From: Neurospora intermedia
Lineage: Eukaryota; Ascomycota; Sordariomycetes; Sordariales; Sordariaceae
Length of the DNA: 64,000 nt
NCBI GenBank assembly: GCA_037102815.1
Contig: BTPP01000009.1
Location: forward strand, 186,001 to 250,000
Reading direction: 5' to 3'
Shown here piece after piece: positions 21,867 through 32,419 of the stretch. A program made the translations under genes and the position numbers. The notes beneath the pieces were generated by a model that ran no database searches, had not been told where the DNA came from, and saw only the letters and a program-made list of their open reading frames with translations. Position 1 is the first letter of the stretch, and every line of letters begins with the position of its first letter.

Positions 21867-22209
21867 CAGTATAAACCCCTGAAAGTACAACCACCCCCAA
21901 GTGCAAAACCCCCCCAAAGTGCAAAAGAATTGGGTGGCCGGAATTGTTTTCCCATATTAAACCTGCAAACTGCAAAGTGTAAAGACTCTGGCCCGGATTT
22001 GCACCTACAGGGGTCCGATTTTGGTGGGAGAGAACACTTATACCCGGTTACCGAGGCTTCAAGACCCCACTTTTTAGTATAGCCGAGCATCTTCTAGTGG
22101 CCGGAGGGGGCCTCATAGTCTGTGCACCAGATCCCCCAACTGCAAACACCCAGAAAGTGCAAATCTTTTTGCCCGCCTGGATTAGTTGCAGATTCAGGGG
22201 TTTATACTG
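21867..22209. mobile_element. MITE with 17-bp TIRs and TA duplication (Tc1/mariner-pogo type)
   Basis: CAGTATAAACCCCTGAA at 21867-21883 is repeated as its exact reverse complement at 22193-22209, and each end is flanked by TA (21865-21866 and 22210-22211). The 343-bp unit has no coding capacity. Just inside the left end are tandem AAGTGCAAA-type repeats (about 21900-21930), and similar motifs recur on the inside of the right end (about 22140-22170). TIRs starting CAGT, TA target sites and subterminal repeats fit a non-autonomous pogo/Fot1-like element. I see no transposase copy in the window. It is only mildly AT-rich, so not strongly RIP-mutated. Confidence 0.75.
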
Positions 22210-22979
22210 TACTCAAGCTCGCCAAGCCCCGTGACCGGATCCCATCCCTTCGCTGCCAGGAACCCATAACCGGACTTCACTCCGATCGTACGTCGTTGAA
22301 GATATCGGGATCCGCATTCATACTGTTCGTTTTGCATTCTGTTTTTGTCAGCCCTATCGCGTGATTTCGTATCATCTTTTTCCCGCCCGTCGACTTCTTC
22401 CCCTTTCCCAACCACTTCCCACATCCACCACCGTCCATACCTACCTTACCTACCTGTCTTCCGACATCGGCGAAAGGAAATGGAAAACTTACAAGCAAAA
22501 GGATTCGCAAACCCCAACTTCCCCCACCCCTTTTCATCACCACCTTCACTCTCTCCTCAACGTGTCTTCTCAACGTGCAACCAAAGTTAACACCGCCCCC
22601 CATACCGGAGCCGCCAGCGACGTGCTTCCAATCTAGCGCCAATCACCAGCGATCCGAACCAGATAGTGATCATCAACAGCGCTGACGTCAGGATAGCCAC
22701 GGCCTGTCTGATTGTAAACGCCGCTTCCGAGGTTGTGGTTATTACTGTCATTGTTGATGGTAAAGTTCGTTGCAATGAGTTTGGGTAAAGTGTAGCCGGT
22801 AAAGTTGAGTTACGATCGAGGGAGAAATTGATCCAATTTTTCTTTTTTTTTTGAAAAAAACTCAAGGCAAAGCATAGGAAAGATTTTGGAAAACCCCCTT
22901 CCCAAAGCGAAACCTCGATGTGGCTCATTCTGTCAACAGGCATCTCGGTCGTCATGGGTTAGCCTTCGACTTCGAGACA

Positions 22980-23574
22980 TCCAGACCCATTCGGAAAGCA
23001 CCAACCGCCAAGACATAACTTCGTGGTCGGTTAGGTTGATGTGCCTCGCTTGCCCGGAGTGCGTGCATCTAACCGACGAGTGCCTGCGTACGGACATGGA
23101 ACTCGCATCGCTTTTTACCTACCTGCTCTGGTGAAGAGCCCTCCCACTCCCTTTCATGTCGTCCTTGTGACCGTCATCCTCGGGGTACGAACCGACTTCA
23201 TCGTCACCCGACGCCACAACCACGGTGATCCCTTGAAGCCTCGGCTTCATGATCTCGGAGCATTGGCCATGGAGATGAGGAAGCCGGGAGGTCCCCTTTG
23301 CCTCCGCCGTATGACAAGAAGATCACGGGGTTGGGGTTCAGTCCAGTCGTATAGGCCGCACTGACGGGTGCCTTCGTATTTTTATGTCGGAGGCAGGGAT
23401 GGAGGAGGAGTCAGCGAACGAGTTGGAGTAAATGGGGTCGAGACAGGCCGGGTCTTTGCAGTCGCGCTTTTCGTTGAGTACGGAGCAGGTGCAGACTTGG
23501 AAGGAGGCTGTTGATGTAGGTCGAACCAAAGGGTTAAAAGTAGGTAGGTAGGTGTCGTGTCTAGTTGCTCTCAC
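22980..23574 (-). pseudogene. Sedolisin (S53 serine-carboxyl peptidase) gene relic
   Basis: Reading the minus strand, pieces of a fungal sedolisin appear in the right order but in changing frames. They are NEKRDCKDPACLDPIY (about 23410-23470), RQCGLYDW (about 23350-23375), VIFLSYGGGKGDLPAS (about 23280-23330), and QCSEIMKPRLQGITVVVASG continuing DDEVGS (about 23190-23270). In living homologues these form one stretch, with a (R/L)QCG.Y segment, then SYGG..ADLP, then QC.E.MKLGLQGVTVVVASGDDGV. Here the frame changes between the SYGG and QCSEIMK blocks and also before it, and a stop follows. The SGDDEV block keeps the oxyanion-region Asp. The catalytic Ser block (SGTS type) was not found; a weak YVLAVGA piece lies near 23000. 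No intact reading frame remains, so this is probably a dead gene of the host rather than a spliced one. Confidence 0.6.
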
Positions 23575-24845
23575 AGTACTGATAAACTCGGCGCCATATT
23601 CGTCGGAGGTCCGGGCACCAATGGCCCCGTCGATGAGCTTTCAACAGGGTAGATGCCGTTGAGGATTTTCCTTGTCTATTGTCAATGAAGGTATCTTTGT
23701 TCCTGCACCAAGCACATGAGATTTGACTGTTGCTCACAATTCTTGACGGCCTCGCCTCTATGGGCTCAGGAGCGGATGTAGGCATTGCCCGTTCAGAAAG
23801 GACATCGATGGATGCTAGGTACTGCTCTAGCATCGAGATGGCGGACATGGCGATCAGGGAAGGGAGCAAAGAGACCATCGAGACAGCGATGAACGAGGTA
23901 AAGATACGAGAGGATCATGGGAGAAGGGCTGGGATATAAGAGTGCACATAACACGTAAGATGTTGTTACACGATTGATCAACTGGCGGGCTTTCGATCCC
24001 GAGATATAAGAGACGACGGCCCGTTGAATCAAAGGTGGCGTGGGGTTCATCACTACCATGATACGTATTGACAACTTAAGGGGTACAGTCAAAGTCCGAA
24101 GTAGGAATCAACGTCAGGTGCAGTCCCCTCATCTATTCCTGGCAATGCTTGTTTTCTTTGCAGAGGGCCTTCCAGTCTTCTGCCGGAAATATACCTAGGT
24201 AGGTATCAGACCAGGCATGATTTGCGTCATTATTTGGGAATATTCGTCCATGTGCCCGTGAAGAGTGACCCAAAGGTAGGTAGTCGTCTCACGTAAAGAA
24301 GTGTCCCTGGTGATGGCAGCGACGGCATGACGGGATGCTTCTTGTCAGAGGAAGAGACGGGAAGAAGAAAGTGAGGTTGTCGCGGACGGGAAAGATTGGA
24401 TGCCGAGAGGTTAGGTACTCACTGCGCTGAACCATAGGGAGAAACGCGCTAAGACAGCGCTGCCCACTTTCCGTCGGCTTCAGTTCCCGCGCGCAACTCC
24501 ACAAAACCCGACGTGGCCTGAGCTGCCCCGCATCGGCTACCTTATCGCCCGCTTATCGCAACAGAACCCCTCTGTCATCATCGAGCCTTTAGCTTCCATC
24601 TTCCATCCATCCATTCATTGATCGATCACCAGATCCCCCGGCTGCGCCGCCGTACCACGTCATCCGCCTCGACGAGCCTCTAGGCACCAGTAGGCACCAT
24701 TAGCCCAACATGTCACCTCAGCCATAGCCGACCTAAGCTCGACAGCCATAACAATGGCCTTCTCCCCCGTCCTTCTCCTCCATCATAAGCCCTCCCTAGA
24801 CGAGTTCCCGACATTGATATTTTGCTGACTGCGCCGACCACAACC

Positions 24846-26180
24846 ATGGACTTCCTCTACCGCACCCGGCGGTCTTCCGTCACGGAATCCGACCTCCTCC
24901 GCGTCTTGTTGGCCGACCGCGTTGTCGGCGCCCTCATCGGCTCCGCCCTCGGCGACGCAATCGGCCTCTACACCGAATTCCTGTCTGCCGCAGAGTCAGA
25001 GAAAGCCTACCCGCACAAGCGCTTCGTCCTGTCTACCGTATCCTCCCCGAACTCGCAAGACCAAGCAGGACCAACATCCTTCAAAGTTGACCACCACCGT
25101 GCCCCGCATACGCCTGGAGACTGGACAGACGATACCGATCACTGTCTCCTCATCCTGCTTTCCTTCCTACACACGGCCAAAACACCCGGACCCGGCGTCG
25201 CTCCCTTGAAACCCGTACCAATCTCTTTGGACGATGGCCAAGGCACTACTTTCGCCGTGGAGATTGCCTCTCAATCGCTCCCCACCCCTGTGGACCTCGC
25301 CAACCGCCTTTCCATCTGGGTCCAATGCGGCCTGCGGCCCCTCGACACGCCCCCCCTCGGTCTCGGCTCGCTCGTCGGCGCCGTGGTAAAATCACCCGAT
25401 TTCTTGCGCGACCCTGTCCGCGTTGCGCGCGAGTACTGGGAACGGAAGACGGCTCCCAATGGTGACAAGCTGGCGCCTAACGGAAGTCTCATGAGGACTG
25501 CGCCAGTGGGACTGATGTGCGTGTGGAGGTCAGAAGAGGAGACATTTACCTTGGCGGCGGAGTTGGGGAGGGTGACCCATGCGGATCCCAGGTGCGTGGT
25601 GGCTTGTGTCGTTGGGAGTGCACTGGTGAGGCGGCTGGTGAGGGGGGAGGTGGAATCGGAAGGGGATATAACTCATTTGATACAAAGGGGGCAGCAGTGG
25701 TATAGGTCGAGGGGGGTCAACATGGTTGGTGCGGTCAAGGAAGTAGAACTGGGTGACAGAGAGCTGTGGAGGCATGTGGGACCTGAGGTCACGCTGAAAG
25801 ACCTGAAGCTGGATGAAGAGAGCAAGATAGGCTATGTCTACAAGACTCTCGGTGCAGGAGTTGTACTCCTTCGGATGGCCATGAGGGAGCGGACGAAGGC
25901 GGATAGACCCCAGACAACACAAGAACGGTTCGAACGGTTGATCACGCAATTGGTTATGGAGGGTGGCGACGCGGATACCAATGCTTGTTTTGCTGGGGCG
26001 TTATTGGGCGCGTTACTGGGGCGCACGGCGTTACCAGACCATTGGAAGAATGGGCTAAATCATGGGAATTGGTTGAATGGTAAAGCGCGGGCGCTCTGTC
26101 GGGTTCTGGGGTTGGGGTACGGGAGTTATAACGGGATGGAGGATCTTGATACGTATCCGGATGGGGGAAAGGGCTCCTGA
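24846..26180 (+). CDS. ADP-ribosylglycohydrolase family protein
   Basis: A single uninterrupted exon of 444 residues, starting at the first ATG (ACCATGGAC, good context). ADP-ribosylglycohydrolases remove ADP-ribose from proteins or related molecules using two Mg ions. The metal-binding landmarks are present: IGSALGDAIG (about residues 32-40), PGDWTDDTDHCL (about 88-99), PNGSLMRTAPVG (about 209-220) and the C-terminal GGDADTNACFAGALLGALLG (about 380-400). The domain fills nearly the whole protein. Compared with bacterial DraG (about 300 residues) it is long, with insertions between the second and third motifs, as in many fungal paralogues. Location is probably cytosol or nucleus; substrate unknown. 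The convergent acetyltransferase gene ends 227 bases downstream. Confidence 0.9.
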   Translation: MDFLYRTRRSSVTESDLLRVLLADRVVGALIGSALGDAIGLYTEFLSAAESEKAYPHKRFVLSTVSSPNSQDQAGPTSFKVDHHRAPHTPGDWTDDTDHCLLILLSFLHTAKTPGPGVAPLKPVPISLDDGQGTTFAVEIASQSLPTPVDLANRLSIWVQCGLRPLDTPPLGLGSLVGAVVKSPDFLRDPVRVAREYWERKTAPNGDKLAPNGSLMRTAPVGLMCVWRSEEETFTLAAELGRVTHADPRCVVACVVGSALVRRLVRGEVESEGDITHLIQRGQQWYRSRGVNMVGAVKEVELGDRELWRHVGPEVTLKDLKLDEESKIGYVYKTLGAGVVLLRMAMRERTKADRPQTTQERFERLITQLVMEGGDADTNACFAGALLGALLGRTALPDHWKNGLNHGNWLNGKARALCRVLGLGYGSYNGMEDLDTYPDGGKGS

Positions 26181-26407
26181 GCAGTGAGGAAATGAATCAG
26201 AGGTGGATAGAGTTGAATGCAAAGGTCCGTAGAAAGATGGAGGATGCTTGGAGGAATGATGGGCCGAGTTCGCGAGCTTGACCACGTTTAATGCTCAGGG
26301 CCGCTTCCATCATGTCATGCCTCATCGGCCAGTTCTAGTCAGCTCCCTGCATTCCTCAGCCCTTGTTCCATCTTCACTTTTTGTTTCCGCCTTGCGTTTT
26401 GCTCCTT

Positions 26408-27331
26408 TCAATGCCCCCTCTCCTTATTCTCCTTTACCATGGCCTCATACTTCTCCCTTTCCACATCCAACCTCTTCACCACCCTCGCCGGATTCCCCGC
26501 AACAACCACAAAATCCTCTACATCCTTGGTCACCACACTTCCCGCCCCAACCACCACCCCCCTCCCAATCGTCACTCCCGGCAACACCACGCAACTCCCA
26601 CCAAACCAACAATCCTCTCCAACCGTAATCGGCTTCCCTAGCTCCGGCCCCCTCATTCCGTTCCGCGTGATCGGATCAATAGGGTGCGTGGCAGAGTAAA
26701 AGTGGACATTAGGACCGATGAGCGTGCGTGCCCCGATGGTAATGGGACACACGTCTAGTAAAGTGCACGAAGAGTTCATGTACACCCCCTTGCCCAGCCT
26801 GACATTGCTGCCGTAGTCCATCTTGATGGGCGTGTCGATGTAGGGGAAGTCATCGAATTGGTCGGCGTCTTGCTCGGGGTCGTCCAGCTTGGGAGGCAAG
26901 GGGGTTGGGTCTTGGAGGAGGCTGTTTTTCTTTGTCAGTCTTCCACTCTCTTTCATTTCATATATGGTTGTCTGCTTCATCATAAACTACGTAAACACGG
27001 TAGGTAGGTGATTGAACATGAAAAGTTGAGGGATGTAAATGAAATAAATTTGAGATATGAGACAGGCATGTGGTGAAACTCACTCCATCAACAACTCGGC
27101 TACCCTCCTCCTTGACGTCTCCCCGTCCGCTGCCTCCGTGTTGTACTTGAGCATGGCGCTCTTGCAGCGCGCTCTGCCTTTTACCAGGTCGGGAGTCCAG
27201 CTGTAGTAGAGCTCGCCGGCGAGCATGCGCCGGTGGTTCTCGGCGCAGTCGGCGGGGGAGGAGGGGTCGGGGCGGAAGGCGGGTTCAGACATCGCTTGGT
27301 TTGTGTTGTAATGCTGAACTGGCTTGGTCAT
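26408..27331 (-). CDS. Maltose/galactoside O-acetyltransferase-like (NodL/LacA type)
   Basis: Exons on the minus strand are 27331-27084 and 26921-26408, giving 253 residues. The intron has a GTGAGT donor and CAG acceptor, joining ..AELLMD to LLQDPTPLPP. The N-terminal Maac domain reads RRMLAGELYYSWTPDLVKGR. The left-handed beta-helix region follows: YGSNVRLGKGVYMNSSCTLL, ITIGARTLIGPNVHFYSATH with the catalytic His in ATHP, then ITVGEDCWFGGSCVVLPGV and GRGVVVGAGSVVTKDV, ending VVAGNPARVVKRL. These enzymes transfer acetyl from acetyl-CoA to sugar hydroxyls, usually as trimers in the cytosol. The start could also be the internal Met at 27292 (MSEPAFRPD), which gives a shorter N-terminus; I chose the first in-frame ATG. 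Confidence 0.88.
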
Positions 27332-27777
27332 ATACTCTATTCTAGTGTGTTTATGCGTGCGGGAAGTGAATATATTTGAGAGTTGGTATTGTTTACTTTT
27401 GACGACATAAACAGCAATGGTGTCATGAAGGTAATGAAGCGGAGTTGGGCGGAGTTTGAGGACCTTGTTGGTTAGCTGGCCTCGGCGGAGCGGGGTCCGT
27501 TTACTAACACGAGGTCAGATGTCAGCGTGGCATTCGCGTTGGCGGGATGACGGTCCGCTGTGAAGTCTGGAACATATGTAGTCAATATTAGACGTATTGC
27601 TATTCTATTTCCATGAGCTTGTAGAATTCCGTGTCGAAGCTTTTGTTGTCTGTATCTCTTCTTGGCGATGATCGTGGCGCGGGGAAAGTGACTGGATCCT
27701 TTGGAGAACAGAAGTATCCACTCATAATGCCTACTGCGAAGCTAACTCGTCATTAAACTCGGACCATATCAGTTCAA
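27332..27777. other. Intergenic
   Basis: Promoter region of the acetyltransferase gene and spacer to the tRNA gene. No gene or repeat seen. Confidence 0.5.
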
Positions 27778-27869
27778 TCGGGTATGGTGTAGCGGTAACA
27801 TCGTTGACTCTCACTTCTCAGGAGTGACTGCTCTCTCAACAGCCCCGGGTTCGACTCCCGGTATCCGAG
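27778..27869 (+). tRNA. tRNA-Glu (CTC) with a 21-nt intron
   Basis: Cloverleaf: acceptor TCGGGTA/TATCCGA with one G-T pair, D-stem GTGT/ACAT, anticodon stem GTTGA/TCAAC, T-stem CCGGG/CCCGG with TTCGACT loop, and G as discriminator. The anticodon CTC is at 27810-27812, so it reads GAG (Glu). An intron at 27814-27834 lies just after position 37, the canonical place. It includes GGAG, which could pair with the anticodon loop as in other pre-tRNAs. The internal A and B boxes are intact, and a T run follows. Confidence 0.93.
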
Positions 27870-27879
27870 TCTCAATATC

Positions 27880-27894
27880 TTTTTGCATTTTTTT
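27880..27894 (+). terminator. RNA polymerase III termination T runs
   Basis: Five T at 27880-27884 and seven T at 27888-27894, beginning 11 bases after the tRNA, are a typical primary and backup Pol III stop. Confidence 0.75.
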
Positions 27895-28730
27895 GCTTTG
27901 AGTTCATTCCTACAGTTTCGTTCTTTTTGCTAGTTTCTCTTTTTCTTGTCGCTCCTGTCTTGTGAACTGTTTGGTCATCCGTCGGTGATCAATTTCTATT
28001 TTCGAAGTTCCATCAAATCTACGCCCTCTCTTCAACTCTTTTTTGTTTTTTGTGGACAACCTTGTTGGCTGCTCTTTCCCATCGTTGTAAACTGTAGCCC
28101 GACGATAATGCCGCAGGTCATTCTTCCAAATTTACCCTCCTTGACAATTTCCCTTTCTTCCCGCAAACACTTTTCCATTTCCACAACAGCAAACTAATCC
28201 AATCCAAATCCATCATCCATCGGTATCGTGATTTGTTACTTATCGTTATAGCGCGTCCAGCTAGTGACTGTTCGCAACGCAATTGCCCTCACGTCCCGAA
28301 TACCGCCATTGAGTGTGGTCGCAAATATGCGGCAAGCGATCAAAGCAGTTAGTCCACTATCGCCTGGGCACCAAAGTTCACCGAGATCAAGTTAGGCGCA
28401 CATCTTACTGACCTCCGATCACATTCTGTTTCTGGGCCCCCTCCAATACTTGGTCTCCCTCGTGCCGGGCAGAGCTGGAGGTACCAGACTTGACTGACTA
28501 TGAGCGCTCCATCGGAAACACGAGAATGACCAGGCCGGTGATGAGGTCGCTAGCTACACGGCGCCGTTGCCAATTGGGTGCCTTGGCTCTACCACATTAG
28601 TGCTTACGACGTTACCACTTGCCAGCTCAGCTCAGAAAACGCAGCCAAAGGGTCGGACCTCCTCCAACGACTTCCCTTGGACAAACCACCTTTTACTTCA
28701 GTTTCTCACCAACACAGCACGTTCCAAACC
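27895..28730. other. Intergenic
   Basis: Between the tRNA and the HET gene; should hold the HET gene promoter. Open frames here are short and unconvincing. Confidence 0.45.
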
Positions 28731-31096
28731 ATGGACAATGACTCTCCAGCCCTGCAACGCCAGGCTGTGCCTTGGTCACTGTCGACATGGTGGGAAGAGT
28801 CACCTTCCTCAAGCAACACCCTGATATCCCGCGCGCCTCTTCCAGACACGAGATGCGAACAGTGCGAGGCGGCTATAATCGAATCGATGCGTTCTTCCCC
28901 CAGGGTTGTCTTGAGAGTTGCGCGTGCATCTCCCGATACCTGCTGGCAATGCCGCATTCTTCTGGCCCTGGCTGAAAGGAGGCTGGGAAGACTCCTGCGC
29001 ATTGACGAAGTGCTTGAAGTCGTGTGTGCGTTGTTGAATCGTCACAAAATTATGATCCTGTATCTTGGCACTGGAGGTGGAGAGGAGGACCGACTTGTCA
29101 GTATCTCTTCGCTTAATGGTGAGTGCCGTTGCCTCCGCTGAGGACCAGTTCCCAGGCTAACATCGTCTAAGGTCTTCCATGTCCCTGGAACACCTTCGAC
29201 GCCAGACAGCATACCACTTCCGTCGCCCATACGCTAGCCTCCCACTCGTACAAGGTAGCCTCCTCCTGGCTCAAAACGTGCGTGACCGACCACCCGGGTT
29301 GTCCTGGCCTGGAAGAAACTCTACTCCCGCGCCGAGTCATCCACATCGGCGCCAACCATACCGACATCCGTCTCGTTGAACACAGCTCCCCAACTCTGGG
29401 CCGGTACACCTGCCTCAGTCACTGCTGGGGAGGAGCACAGCCGCTAACCACAACCACCCACAACATCGCGCAACACCTAGAGCGAATCGAGTGGAACAGC
29501 ATTTCCAAAACCTTCCAGGACGCCATCAAGTTTACCGCCCATCTCGGAATTGCGTACATCTGGATTGACTCTCTATGCATCATTCAGGACTCTCCCCAAG
29601 ACTGGGTAGAGGAGTCGGCCAAGATGTGTAGCATCTATGAGAACGGGCATCTCACCATTGCAGCCTCTGCTGCTTCGAATGGCAGCGGTGGTCTACCAAT
29701 TCGCGACTCCTCCGGCTTCGTTCGCCTTAGCGGCACCACATCCTCTCCTGGAAGCAAACCTTTTGACATAATAGGTTACTTCGAGCTAGGCGGCATAAAG
29801 GCTCGCGACCACCCCTCCCCAATTAACCAAAGTACGCCTTTGTATTCCCGTGGTTGGGTCCATCAAGAAATGCTCTTGAGTCCGAGGGTAGTTCATTTTG
29901 CCAAGAAAGAACTGCTGTGGGAGTGTAAAACGGTAGGGACGTGTCAGTGTCCTCAGCCACCCACATTTCGAAGCATCTTCTTCAAGGAGAGGAACATCTT
30001 CTTCAAGGAGGGGCACTACGAGGCGCTGAATTCCCCCAGACAGTCTAGCGCTCGATTAGCAGGCGATCTTCTGGCTCGCCAATGGCACAAGATCGTCGAG
30101 TCATATTCCAGCCTCCATTTGTCGTTCCCGGAGGACAAATTTCCTGCTCTATCTGGGCTAGCCCAACAGATGAGCAAGAGGAGAGGGCATGAGGTGCGGT
30201 ACCTAGCCGGCCTTTGGAGTGACTCCCTCCTGACAGATTTGCTATGGATCGCGCCGTACAGGTATTTGTTGGATCCGCAATCAATTGATGGTATTCTACG
30301 AGGCAAGCACGAGTGGCGAGCACCCAGCTGGTCCTGGGCTGCTCGTGATGTCTCTGTTTTTTTTCCCCGAACGGGGGCGGAAAAGAATGGGTCTACCTGT
30401 GAGGTTAAAGCACTGTGCAACATTGTCGGCGCGGAGACTACGCTGGCTACTACGGATAAAACAGGCCGTATTTCTGGCGGGCGGTTGGTTGTCAGAGGTA
30501 GATTATTTGATGCCAGTCTGTACCGGGACATTGAACCGTCTGTCACAAGGGGCCGAACGGCGGAAACCAAGGCTACCATCACATTGAGCGTTAAGGTTTC
30601 CATGGACCTGACAGGCGGCGTCAAGACTTTCATCTCATATGCCCTCGAGCGCGGAACCTGCGGCATCTTATTGACTCAGTCCGACGCCCAAAGGCTCAAC
30701 AGCTCGAAGCCCGATGAACTGGGGATTTTGGTCAAGGAGGGATTCAATCCTGACCCGATGGCCGAGCTTTTGTCCATGAAGAGGACTGATAGTAGGGAAT
30801 ATATGGGGAGTGATATCAAGATATTGAGGATAGGAAGGGTGGGGAGGAGGATGCCTGCTCCTGATGACAGGAAATGGTTGGCGGATATGGAGTATGCACT
30901 GGTTTTGCAAGGCATTTCCACTGAAGCGACGGACCCTGACGGTGCTGAGGCGGCAAGGACCTACAGGCGAATCGGCATCATTCATCACGGACGCGAGGGC
31001 TACAAGGGAGTGGAGAATGCGAGGGAGGATTTCTGGGAGCGCTATCCGAGTTGCTTCGAGGAGGGCGGAAGAGAGGAGACAATCACCCTTGTCTAG
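28731..31096 (+). CDS. HET-domain (heterokaryon incompatibility) protein
   Basis: Exons 28731-29118 and 29172-31096 give 770 residues. The 53-nt intron has a GTGAGT donor, a CTAAC branch site and an AAG acceptor. The first ATG (ACCATGGAC) starts a roughly 190-residue N-terminal region with several Cys (CEQCEAAI, CWQCRILLAL). The HET domain is clear from about residue 218: YTCLSHCWGGAQPLTTT, FQDAIKFTAHLGIAYIWIDS, LCIIQDSPQDWVEESAKM and IYENGHLTIAASAA, followed by the typical LYSRGWVHQEMLLSPRVVHF and, later, WRAPSWSWAARD. HET proteins trigger cell death when unlike strains fuse. The partner is unknown; no second incompatibility-type gene is adjacent. A seven-residue duplication (IFFKERN/IFFKEGH) lies at 29974-30010. 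Codon use is normal. Confidence 0.92.
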
Positions 31097-32419
31097 ACTG
31101 GTACAGCGCCGCAGCAGAATGGAGGAGAGGGATGGTTAAAGACGGATCCTTGACAGCGAGCTGCAAGGTAGGTATCTAAGGTAGTCGTCCATGATGAGCT
31201 TCTCATCTTGGCCACTGGCTTACCTCCACTTCCCTTTCATACCTCTACAGCTCAAAGCGGGAATCCTCAGATGCTCTCCCGTCTCATGAGCATCACACAT
31301 TGCACAGCGTCGCGACTGTGAAACCACGAGATCCACGTGTTTGGTTAACGGTCGACGAGCGGTGTGTTCCTCTTTGAGGAGGCCCTGCGCGTGGCCATTC
31401 GAGGATACCATGTCGAGGCGGCAATCCGTCAGTGGTGGTTTCACAGCTGGGCCCAGATATGGATGCCATATGACTGAGAGATGGTGTTGCACTCCTTCTC
31501 CTTTGCCTTCTTGTTCGGTATGCCATCTCCAGGACAGCTCTTCGAGTCCCACTGAAAACCTAAAGCTTCAAGGCAACCTCCTGATGGCCGCGTTCATCTA
31601 CACTACACCTTCGCAGGCACTTACTTTGTCAACGCGGCGACTTGCATGTGACAATACCAATCATCCAAAACAAGATGATTGGTGCCTATTTATGCTCGCT
31701 GCCAACCAGTCAAATTCTGTGAGGTGGCCGTAACACGCTAACCCAGCAGGTTCCGGCAGAGACACCAAGAAAGTCTAAGGAACCGGCAAAGATCGCCATT
31801 CTCTTCGCCTAGTCGGCATCTAGAAGACGGACATTGCACGTTGATTGGCGTGCGCGATGCCTCGTGGTCTCACCAACCATCTTGCATCCGACCTCCAAGC
31901 AAGGTTCCCCCGCATCCTCGGTGATACCCTCCGGATCATGCGGCGACCGGGTCACGAACCCCTTGTGATTTGCTTCCCCAACGACATACAGACCAACGGC
32001 GTAACAGGTACGGATGGAAATAGGTAGCAGATAGCATTGGATGTGTTGCACATCATGGCATTCATCGACGATTCTACTTGGCCAGACACAGCAGATGATC
32101 ACCACGGATGTTGCCCTATCGTGTTGCCGAGACAACGAATGGGTCTAGTACACCATGTGAACGTATTATGGCAGGAATTGAAGGTTGAGGACATGGTGCA
32201 GCCGTCTGAAGGTTGGAAGGATGCAATGCAGTGATGCAAGACAGATGCTGTCATCCGGTCTTTCCTTCCAGTCCTCATCGCAAACGGCAGATCGTCCAGT
32301 AACTGAACCAGGCAGTTATCTAGCTGGTGCTGCCACTTCTACTTCAACAGATGATGCTGTCCTGAACGCCCAGTTCCATACTCGCTGCACGGCATCAAGT
32401 GCAAAGCGAGTGAATCACC
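31097..32419. other. Intergenic, about 1.3 kb
   Basis: Nothing recognised. Open frames up to 130 codons (31341-31733 plus) have no domain or supporting splice signals. The right part should be the promoter of the GH31 gene. Confidence 0.45.

Larger units (their letters stand above)
20790..24845. other. Intergenic accessory stretch, about 4 kb
   Basis: Contains the promoter of the MDR gene, a MITE (21867-22209) and a decayed S53 peptidase gene (22980-23574), both listed separately. The segment 23575-24100 on the minus strand has short open pieces that look protein-like (for example KLIDGAIGARTSDEYGAEF near 23600 and a hydrophobic stretch near 23840-23880) but I cannot assemble a gene. TACCTAGGTA motifs occur at 20608-20619 and 24192-24201. 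The rest looks like non-coding DNA. Confidence 0.4.

Noticed and set aside
22587-22751. 54-codon minus-strand frame with one hydrophobic segment and a good start context (AACAATGAC)
   Set aside because: Could be a small membrane protein, but there is no homology I recognise and the context is a relic-bearing gap; RNA evidence would be needed.
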